Positions 1-5,188 of a stretch of DNA of 8,658 bases are shown in pieces; position 1 is the first letter of the stretch; each line of letters opens with the position of its first letter. The position numbers were made by a program, and so were the translations under genes. Below the pieces are notes generated by a model. It saw only the letters and a program-made list of their open reading frames with translations, did no database searches and was not told where the DNA came from. Source of the DNA: Pseudomonadota bacterium (GTDB lineage: Bacteria; Pseudomonadota; Gammaproteobacteria; Steroidobacterales; Steroidobacteraceae). The DNA is taken from NCBI GenBank assembly GCA_023433465.1, contig JAEZCR010000157.1, forward strand, positions 1-8,658, given 5' to 3'.

Positions 1-607
1 GTTTGCGGCGACGGGCGGCCGCGGCGCCCAGCAGACCCAGCGCCATCAGGCCGAGCGTCGCCGGTTCGGGAACGCTGCTCGTGCGACCGAAGGCGTGGTT
101 GTCGCTCTCGAACGCATAACTGGTCGACGCGAAATCGATGCGGTCGAAGGTCGTGTCGAAGAAGAAGTTCACGTAGCGGTTCGAACCGGCGGAGCGCTGA
201 TCACCCAGCTTCGTGCCGGCCTGAAGGACGTCGAGTCCGTTGATCGACGCGATCAACGAGCCGTTGCTGTAGAAGTTCAGCCAGTTGTAGTCGTCGATCG
301 AGCCCCAGTAGAGGCCGAAGTAGTCGTACGACGTACCCGCCGCGGCGGTGAACGTGCCGACACCGTAGGAGACGGTGTAGTAGTAAGTGCTGTCGCCCGC
401 GGGAGCCGCGGTCGTCGAATCCGAGAAGTTGACCACCCTGCCGGCGCCCGAGTAACTCCCGGGGCCGTCACCTTCGAAGTCGACCACGATCGCGCCGTCG
501 ACCTGGGTAGTCAGGCCGGGCGTGAACGTCGTGACGAAATCCGCATGCGCGGCAAGCGAAATCGTCGCCAGCGCGATGCTCGAAAGGGTCTTGCCAGCCA
601 GCTTCAT
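1..607 (-). CDS. PEP-CTERM sorting domain protein, secreted surface protein (3' end cut off by window edge)
   Basis: Reading down from the ATG at 605-607 gives 202 codons without a stop, and the frame leaves the window. Residues 1-22 form a Sec signal peptide with a likely cut after AHA. The mature part is rich in Gly, Ser, Thr, Asp and aromatics, contains no cysteine, and has blocks such as VVDFEGDGPGSYSGAG (41-56) and YFGLYWGSIDDYNW (96-109). The C-terminus is a complete PEP-CTERM signal: VPEPAT at 179-184, a hydrophobic helix to about 198, then RRRK. In this family an exosortase removes the tail during export to the surface or matrix; no exosortase is in the window. The start is supported by AAGGAG five bases upstream. 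The ectodomain resembles what I recall of Npun_F0296-type exosortase-dependent proteins, but that is a weak memory match. Few residues should be missing, because the tail normally ends right after the basic cluster. Confidence 0.9.
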   Translation of the reverse strand, partial: MKLAGKTLSSIALATISLAAHADFVTTFTPGLTTQVDGAIVVDFEGDGPGSYSGAGRVVNFSDSTTAAPAGDSTYYYTVSYGVGTFTAAAGTSYDYFGLYWGSIDDYNWLNFYSNGSLIASINGLDVLQAGTKLGDQRSAGSNRYVNFFFDTTFDRIDFASTSYAFESDNHAFGRTSSVPEPATLGLMALGLLGAAAARRRK

Positions 608-638
608 CTCATCTCCTTCTGAAACACGCTGAAGTAGT

Positions 639-654
639 TGCAGCATCCGGGCCA
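639..654 (-). promoter_or_regulatory. candidate sigma-54 (-24/-12) promoter of the PEP-CTERM gene
   Basis: On the minus strand the bases read TGGCCCG-GATG-CTGCA. The sigma-54 consensus is TGGCACG-N4-TTGCA, so there is one mismatch in each half, and the invariant GG and GC are present with the required 10-base gap. The predicted start near 627-629 leaves about 20 untranslated bases, just enough to hold the AAGGAG ribosome site. PEP-CTERM genes in many exosortase genomes are known or predicted to depend on RpoN with PrsK/PrsR. The regulator and its upstream binding site are not identified here. Confidence 0.5.
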
Positions 655-814
655 ACTCCACAAATGCTTGATTTGCCGTTGGATCGGAGAAACGCCGGAA
701 ACTGCATGTCAGATATTCCGACGCGCGCCTGGATCGACACTGAACATATGCGAGAAGATAGTGTGACGCGGTTCACGTACCCGCTGATCGCGTGCGTCGC
801 GCATTGAGGATCGA

Positions 815-1720
815 ATGGCCGTGATGCGGTCGCGTACTTTCGTACAGGTATTCAAGACTGCCGCGCAAAGGTGGGTGGAGCACGACGCGTTCGAACATGC
901 GTCGGCCCTCGGTTTCTGCACGCTGTTTTCGCTCGCGCCGCTCGTGATCATCGTCGTCGCGATCGTCGGCATGGTGTTCGGCGAGGACGCGGCCAGTGGT
1001 CAGATCTCCGCCGCGATCTCGGATCTCGTCGGGACCCGCGCCGCGGCGGCCATCGAGGAAGCGGTGCGGCGCTCGCGCGTGGAAGAGGCGGGACTCTGGC
1101 CGACGATCGCCGGATTCGGCGCGCTCATCTTCGGCGCGACGACCGTGTTCGCGCAGATGCAGAGTTCGCTCAACAAGTTCTGGGGCGTGCGCTCGAAGCC
1201 GGCGCGAAGCGGCATCCTGACGTTCATCACCGTGCGCCTGCTGTCGCTGAGCATGGTGCTGATCATCGGCTTCCTGATGCTGACCTCCTTCGTGGTGAGC
1301 GTCGCGATCACGGGCATCATCGAGTACGCACGAGACTGGATTCCGATTCCCGGGATCGCCGTCGCGGCCATCGACCTCGTGGTGTCGCTCGGCGTCACGA
1401 CGGTGCTCTTCGGCCTGCTGTTCAAGGTCCTGCCCGACGTGCAGATCCAATGGGCCGATGTCTGGCGCGGTGCGTTCTTCACGGCGCTGCTGTTCGCGAT
1501 CGGCAAGTACCTCATTTCGCAGTACCTGACCCACGTCGCGCCCGCCTCCACGTTCGGTGCGGCGGGGTCGCTGGTGCTCGTGCTGCTGTGGGTTTACTAC
1601 TCGTCGCTGATCCTGTTTTTCGGGACGTGCCTGACCTACGCCACGATCCTGGTTCGCGGAGACGCAGTGGTTCCGAAGAAGACGGCAGTGCGGACGAGCG
1701 TCGTGCTCGAGGAATCCTGA
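815..1720 (+). CDS. YihY/virulence factor BrkB family inner-membrane protein
   Basis: This 301-residue protein is the usual length for the family. It carries the N-terminal signature ASALGFCTLFSLAPL (29-43), LNKFW (119-123), a KVLPD block (204-208) and GAAGSLVLVLLWVYYSSLI (248-266). About six hydrophobic segments can be picked out, near 33-55, 98-115, 135-170, 178-203, 217-240 and 250-275, which fits a polytopic inner-membrane protein. The molecular function of the family is not settled; old labels as ribonuclease BN or as a serum-resistance factor are unreliable. The ATG at 815 follows GAGG at 806-809, a good ribosome site. One oddity is that the usual GAE(F/L) at the end of the last helix is replaced by GTCL (270-273), and the N-terminal motif has GFC where AFY is common. 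The gene is divergent from the PEP-CTERM gene and ends 7 bp before the convergent hydrolase. Confidence 0.92.
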   Translation: MAVMRSRTFVQVFKTAAQRWVEHDAFEHASALGFCTLFSLAPLVIIVVAIVGMVFGEDAASGQISAAISDLVGTRAAAAIEEAVRRSRVEEAGLWPTIAGFGALIFGATTVFAQMQSSLNKFWGVRSKPARSGILTFITVRLLSLSMVLIIGFLMLTSFVVSVAITGIIEYARDWIPIPGIAVAAIDLVVSLGVTTVLFGLLFKVLPDVQIQWADVWRGAFFTALLFAIGKYLISQYLTHVAPASTFGAAGSLVLVLLWVYYSSLILFFGTCLTYATILVRGDAVVPKKTAVRTSVVLEES

Positions 1721-1727
1721 TCGCGGC

Positions 1728-2624
1728 TCATAACCTCGGTGGCCGGATCTGCGTGAGGGGCTCACCCAGAACGGGACGTTGAAGTTCGCGATGCGAGGCG
1801 GGTGACAGGCGCTCGTCTATCCACTCCAGGATGTCCGCCATGACCTGCTTCTTGCCGACGTCCGCCAGAAGATCGTGGAAATGACCCTCGTAGAACTTCA
1901 ATGTCTTGTCGCTCGAGCCGGCCCTTTCGAAGAACTCCTTGCTGCCGCTCGGCTTCGTCACCTTGTCGGCGGTGCCGTGCATGATGAGGAGCGGCAGCGT
2001 GAGTCGTCCGAAGCTTTTTTCCAGCAACTGGTCCGCCCGCACGAGCTCGGCGATCGTTTCGCTCGGCTGCGCTTCGTTGGCGATGAGTGGATCGGCGTTC
2101 AGCGCGGCCACGACCGCCGGATCGCGCGAGAAATCTTCGTTCTTGAGCTTCAATACGTGCGCGTGCGGCGCAACGTGGCTGATCCCCTTGACGATCGCGA
2201 GCGCGATCTCCGGGCCGGGCACCTGATAGGCGAAGTCCTCGCAGATCAGGCCCGCGAGCTCATCCTGGTGCTCGAGCGCGTAGCCACACGCGATCACGCC
2301 ACCCGCGCTGTGCCCTAACAGGAATATCGGCAACCCCTTCTCGCGCGTCTTGACGAAATCGATGAACGTCGCGAGGTCGCGGGTCCAGTCGGAAAACTTC
2401 TTCACGAAGAAACGCTCGCCGTCGGAATGCCCGCGGCCGCGATGGTCGAGCGCATAGACCGCGAGCCCATTGGCTGTGAACTGTTCCGCAGCCCATCGAT
2501 AGAGGCCGCTGTGCGCGTTCAGTCCGTGTGAAATGACGACCACGCCGCGCGCCATGCCTGCCGGTTGCCACTCGCGTGTGAAGATCCTGACGCCATCGAC
2601 GCCTTGAAAGCTTCCCTGATTCAT
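1728..2624 (-). CDS. alpha/beta hydrolase, monoacylglycerol lipase-like (Hydrolase_4 / PldB-type)
   Basis: The 298-residue protein has the full alpha/beta-hydrolase set: oxyanion-side HGLNAHSGLY (33-42), DHRGRGHSDG (60-69), nucleophile elbow GHSAGG with Ser106, acid Asp220 in MHGTADKV, and base His250 in YEGHFHDLL. These motifs and their order match bacterial monoglyceride lipases and lysophospholipase-like proteins (COG2267), so it probably cleaves acylglycerol or other lipid esters. The real substrate cannot be read from sequence. There is no signal peptide, so it is likely cytoplasmic or membrane-associated. I chose the ATG at 2624, which has AAGGA 8 bases upstream; an in-frame GTG at 2654 would add ten residues and lacks comparable support. 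The C-terminal tail after about residue 272 is proline- and arginine-rich and lies outside the fold. It is transcribed toward the BrkB-family gene. Confidence 0.92.
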   Translation of the reverse strand: MNQGSFQGVDGVRIFTREWQPAGMARGVVVISHGLNAHSGLYRWAAEQFTANGLAVYALDHRGRGHSDGERFFVKKFSDWTRDLATFIDFVKTREKGLPIFLLGHSAGGVIACGYALEHQDELAGLICEDFAYQVPGPEIALAIVKGISHVAPHAHVLKLKNEDFSRDPAVVAALNADPLIANEAQPSETIAELVRADQLLEKSFGRLTLPLLIMHGTADKVTKPSGSKEFFERAGSSDKTLKFYEGHFHDLLADVGKKQVMADILEWIDERLSPASHRELQRPVLGEPLTQIRPPRL

Positions 2625-2676
2625 GTGCGTGGTCCTTCGCGTGAGTGACGGCACGTAAATGGTCCCCGCGTTGGAT

Positions 2677-2699
2677 CCGCAATGGAATCTCCAATGCGG
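2677..2699. repeat. imperfect inverted repeat upstream of the hydrolase gene
   Basis: Arms CCGCAATGGA and TCCAATGCGG flank the 3-base spacer ATC and pair at nine of ten positions, with a single A-A mismatch. The repeat lies 53-75 bases upstream of the hydrolase start and 130 bases past the tRNA 3' end. It has no T-run on either side, so it is a poor intrinsic terminator. It could be an operator or a leader hairpin; no role is demonstrated. Confidence 0.45.
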
Positions 2700-2828
2700 G
2701 AAATCGTGGTGGGAATTGGTGACGTGTGAGTTGCACTTCGTCGGCCGGTTGCTGTTCGAAGAAATCGAATGGGAAGTGGTAAGCGGTATGAAACGTTACC
2801 GATGTGACCGGAATGGACAGGGAATAAT

Positions 2829-2905
2829 TGGTCGGGGTGAGAGGATTTGAACCTCCGACTCCTACGTCCCGAACGTAGTGCTCTACCAGGCTGAGCTACA
2901 CCCCG
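2829..2905 (-). tRNA. tRNA-Pro, anticodon CGG, CCA encoded
   Basis: The minus strand folds as a complete cloverleaf. The acceptor is CGGGGTG paired with CACCCCG, the D-stem GCTC/GAGC, and the anticodon stem CTACG/CGTAG around the loop TTCGGGA, giving anticodon CGG. The T-arm is GGAGG-TTCAAAT-CCTCT with one G-T pair. A73 is followed by a genome-encoded CCA at 2829-2831. The first pair C1-G72 with A73 is typical of bacterial proline tRNA. It reads CCG codons, which should be frequent in a genome this GC-rich. It stands alone, with no other tRNA beside it. No terminator with a T-run is visible downstream. Confidence 0.97.
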
Positions 2906-2950
2906 AATCACGGACCCGGTGCCTGCCGGTTCTGGACCGGGCGGGTGGCA

Positions 2951-2981
2951 GCGGGGCGCGCAGTCTACTGAAGCGCCCCGC
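2951..2981. repeat. 9-bp perfect inverted repeat flanking the tRNA-Pro -10 box
   Basis: GCGGGGCGC at 2951-2959 and GCGCCCCGC at 2973-2981 are perfect inverted copies separated by 13 bases. The 13-base centre contains the whole -10 hexamer of the tRNA promoter. It could be a protein-binding dyad, a cruciform-prone site or a chance product of high GC. There is no adjacent T-run, so a terminator is unlikely. Confidence 0.55.
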
Positions 2982-2990
2982 GCGGTTCAA
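2962..2990 (-). promoter_or_regulatory. sigma-70 promoter of the tRNA-Pro gene
   Basis: On the minus strand TTGAAC (2985-2990) is followed by exactly 17 bases and then TAGACT (2962-2967); each hexamer matches consensus at four of six positions. The bases after the -10 are G+C only (GCGCGCCCCG), the kind of discriminator linked to stringent, growth-rate control of stable RNA promoters. The start would be near 2955, giving a leader of about 50 bases before the mature tRNA. A 10-bp perfect palindrome, TTCAATTGAA (2986-2995), overlaps the -35. Confidence 0.65.
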
Positions 2991-3008
2991 TTGAAACGAC
3001 TATATCTC

Positions 3009-3034
3009 GTTGAATTGCGGGGTTGAATTGCGGG
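3009..3034. repeat. perfect 13-bp tandem direct repeat
   Basis: GTTGAATTGCGGG occurs twice back to back (3009-3021 and 3022-3034) with no difference. It lies between the tRNA promoter and the start of the secreted-protein gene at 3086, ending 51 bases before that start. A third TTGAA is at 2992-2996. It may be a repeated operator half-site for the downstream pair of genes or a slippage duplication. Confidence 0.75.
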
Positions 3035-3085
3035 CTCGCCGCGGCCTCGGGACAATGCGCCCGAGTCACCGGAGGCAGGGTTCGG

Positions 3086-3826
3086 ATGTTCAAGTTCTTG
3101 ACCGTGCTCGCATTGGCGGGCGTCACGGGCGTAGCGCTGGGCGAAACGCCAGCGGCCTCGAAGAACGGCTGGGCCCGGGACGGACAGGCGCTCCAACTGG
3201 AATGCGCCGGTGTCGCCCCAGAATCCGCCGCTGCGGTGCACGGCGATGTCACCGTGACGCTCGAATGCCCGGCCGGCGACACCCTGCGCATCCTCTATAA
3301 GAAGAATGACGGCACGTTGCGCCTGGACGTGCCATGGAGAGAAATGGACGGCGGAGCCTGGCGTCCACGGGAAATCCTCTGGTCGCCCGATGGCCTCGCC
3401 TTTTTGCTCAATGGATCGAGCAGGGGGGATGGACGCTCCGACTTCGAGGTCTTCCGCATCGAAAACGACGCGCTGGTGCGCCAGGCGATCTCGAACTCCG
3501 CGCGGAAAGACATGGTCGCGCGGCTCGCACGCTGCTGGCCGTACATCCGCGAGATCGCCGGCGCTGATCCGCGAATCAACACGTTCGCGGCCGCCTGGCG
3601 GAACGACACGCTCGACGTGGTTACCGAAGTGCCGTGTGACTCGCACTACGAAAACAGCATGTGTTCCGTGTACGGCTACGAAATGGACGCGCGCACCGGC
3701 GCCATCGCCCGCGTCCTCTCCGCGGCCGACGTGAACAACACCTGGTATCCGCACATGCGCTGGAGCATGGCCGCGTCCGACCTGCCGAGCTGCGATCCGG
3801 ACACGGGCAAGGTGGTAGATAGATGA
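3086..3826 (+). CDS. uncharacterised secreted protein with six cysteines, coupled to DUF418 gene
   Basis: I do not recognise a named family. From the ATG at 3086 the product is 246 residues with a clear Sec signal peptide (MFKFLTVLALAGVTGVALG, cut near residue 19), so it should be periplasmic or exported. The mature part has six cysteines (40, 61, 150, 184, 193, 236), enough for three disulfides. A segment around 96-110 (EILWSPDGLAFLLNGS) resembles a beta-propeller blade strand of the TolB/WD40 kind, but one blade does not make a propeller. Residues 160-245 are rich in aromatics, Asp and Asn. An in-frame ATG upstream would put 21 extra residues before the signal peptide, so I prefer 3086, which has AGGG 5 bases and GGAGG 10 bases upstream. 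Its stop overlaps the DUF418 start by four bases (ATGA), implying co-translation. A divergently arranged tRNA lies upstream. Confidence 0.78.
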   Translation: MFKFLTVLALAGVTGVALGETPAASKNGWARDGQALQLECAGVAPESAAAVHGDVTVTLECPAGDTLRILYKKNDGTLRLDVPWREMDGGAWRPREILWSPDGLAFLLNGSSRGDGRSDFEVFRIENDALVRQAISNSARKDMVARLARCWPYIREIAGADPRINTFAAAWRNDTLDVVTEVPCDSHYENSMCSVYGYEMDARTGAIARVLSAADVNNTWYPHMRWSMAASDLPSCDPDTGKVVDR

Positions 3827-5091
3827 ACGATCCGGGCGCCGCTGCCGGAATCGCGGCGCCCGTCACGCAGGCGGAGCGCGTCGAACTGCTGGACGTGTTG
3901 CGCGGCGTCGCGCTGTTCGGCGTGTTCCTCATGAACTTCACGGTGTTCGCCGGCGCGGGTGTGATGGCGACCGATCAGCAGGTGGCGGCGCTGCCGACGG
4001 TTACCGTGGACGCCGTGCTCGAGGGGCTGCTCGCGATCCTCGTGATGGACAAGGCGAACACGCTGTTCGCGTTCCTGTTCGGCCTCGGCTTTTATCTACA
4101 GATGCAGCGGCTCGAGTCGCGTGGCGTGGAGTTCGAGCCGCTGTTCCGGCGCCGCATGGCGGTGCTGCTGGTGTTCGGCATCCTGCACTTCGTGTTCCTG
4201 TGGACGTGGGACATCCTGCATCTCTACGCGCTCGCGGGATTCGTGTTGCTCGCGTTCCGCTCGATGAGCAATCGCGACCTGCTCGGCATCGGCATCATCT
4301 GCGCGGTGCTCGCGCGCACGGCGCAGAAGGCCTTCGACGCCTTCGGTTCCGCGTCCACCTTGACCGGTGCGCAGGATCCGGAGCTCGAGGCGGCCGTGCT
4401 CGAGCGCCAGCAGCTCGCGCACTCGGGTGACTACTTTGGCATCCTCGCGAATTTCCTCGACCTGGCGATCGTCCAGTACGTGCTGAGCGGCGCCATTCTC
4501 GGCTGGCTCGTCTATGCGCTGGGACGGTTCTTCATCGGTGCGTGGGTGGGGCGGCATGGCTGGATCGTCCGGGCGCGCGACTATCTGCCGGGCTGGCGTC
4601 GCGCGTTGAAGTGGACGCTGCCGGCAGGCCTGCTCGTCGAAGGGATCGCGGTATTCGTATGTTTGTCGCCATTCCTGCCGGAGGGGCCGGTCCGCGAATT
4701 CCTCTCGGACGCGTTGCATCTCGCCGCGGTGCCGGTGCTCGCGGCCGGTTACGTCGCGGCGGTGGTCGTCGGCTTCCACTCCGTGCTCGGCCGGCGGTTG
4801 CTCGCACCATTCGCCGCGGCCGGGCGCATGGCGCTGACTAACTACGTTACCCAGAGCTTCATCATGGGATTCGTGCTGTTCGGGGTGGGGCCGGGTCTCG
4901 CGCTCGCGGGCCGGATCGGCACGACGGCGGTCACGGGTATCGTGATCGGGTGTTTCGCCGCGCAGATCGTGGCGAGCAGGCTGTGGTTGTCGCGCTTCCA
5001 ATACGGGCCGCTCGAATGGCTGTGGCGCGCGCTGACTTACGGAAACCTGCCGCGACTGCGGGTGACATCGGCCGCGGAACAGCGGCCCTGA
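3823..5091 (+). CDS. DUF418 domain-containing membrane protein (YeiB-like)
   Basis: This 422-residue polytopic protein shows the family landmarks in order: LDVLRGVALFGVFLMN (23-38), KANTLFAFLFGLGF (77-90), an RRR cluster with a GILH turn (109-122), WDILHLYALAG (129-139), GRMALTNYVTQS (334-345) and the C-terminal FQYGPLEWLWRALTYG (392-407) that defines DUF418. About ten hydrophobic stretches fit an inner-membrane protein. Family members are related to acyltransferase-like YeiB proteins and are often described as possible transporters or transferases; no activity is firmly assigned. It starts inside the stop of the preceding secreted-protein gene, so the two are probably made together, and the partner may act with it across the membrane. 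The final 15 residues are polar. The patatin gene follows after 97 bp. Confidence 0.93.
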   Translation: MNDPGAAAGIAAPVTQAERVELLDVLRGVALFGVFLMNFTVFAGAGVMATDQQVAALPTVTVDAVLEGLLAILVMDKANTLFAFLFGLGFYLQMQRLESRGVEFEPLFRRRMAVLLVFGILHFVFLWTWDILHLYALAGFVLLAFRSMSNRDLLGIGIICAVLARTAQKAFDAFGSASTLTGAQDPELEAAVLERQQLAHSGDYFGILANFLDLAIVQYVLSGAILGWLVYALGRFFIGAWVGRHGWIVRARDYLPGWRRALKWTLPAGLLVEGIAVFVCLSPFLPEGPVREFLSDALHLAAVPVLAAGYVAAVVVGFHSVLGRRLLAPFAAAGRMALTNYVTQSFIMGFVLFGVGPGLALAGRIGTTAVTGIVIGCFAAQIVASRLWLSRFQYGPLEWLWRALTYGNLPRLRVTSAAEQRP

Positions 5092-5188
5092 TCGACGGCA
5101 CAGAGCGCGGCCTGGATCCGCGTTCGCCATCGCTCTCTGGGCCGCCGCAATACATACTGCGCGCAACTGGCTGGCGGAGTTCCGCGTC

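Noticed and set aside
95..622. Plus-strand open frame of 175 residues
   Set aside because: It is the antisense of the PEP-CTERM gene, whose signal peptide and PEP tail are unmistakable on the minus strand.
773..1765. Long minus-strand open frame opposite the BrkB-family gene
   Set aside because: Arg/Asp/His-rich translation without domains, typical of the antisense of a GC-rich gene; the plus strand encodes a clear membrane protein.
2829..2905. tRNA-Pro as an integration site of a genomic island
   Set aside because: No integrase and no second copy of the tRNA 3' end is visible within the window, and neighbours look like ordinary chromosome.
5070..5087. GGCCGC/GCGGCC hairpin at the end of the DUF418 gene as terminator
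   Set aside because: Only six pairs, lies inside the coding sequence and has no T-run; expected by chance at this GC content.
5092..5188. Promoter for the patatin gene
   Set aside because: TACATA-like bases near 5153 have no -35 at acceptable spacing, so no promoter is called.
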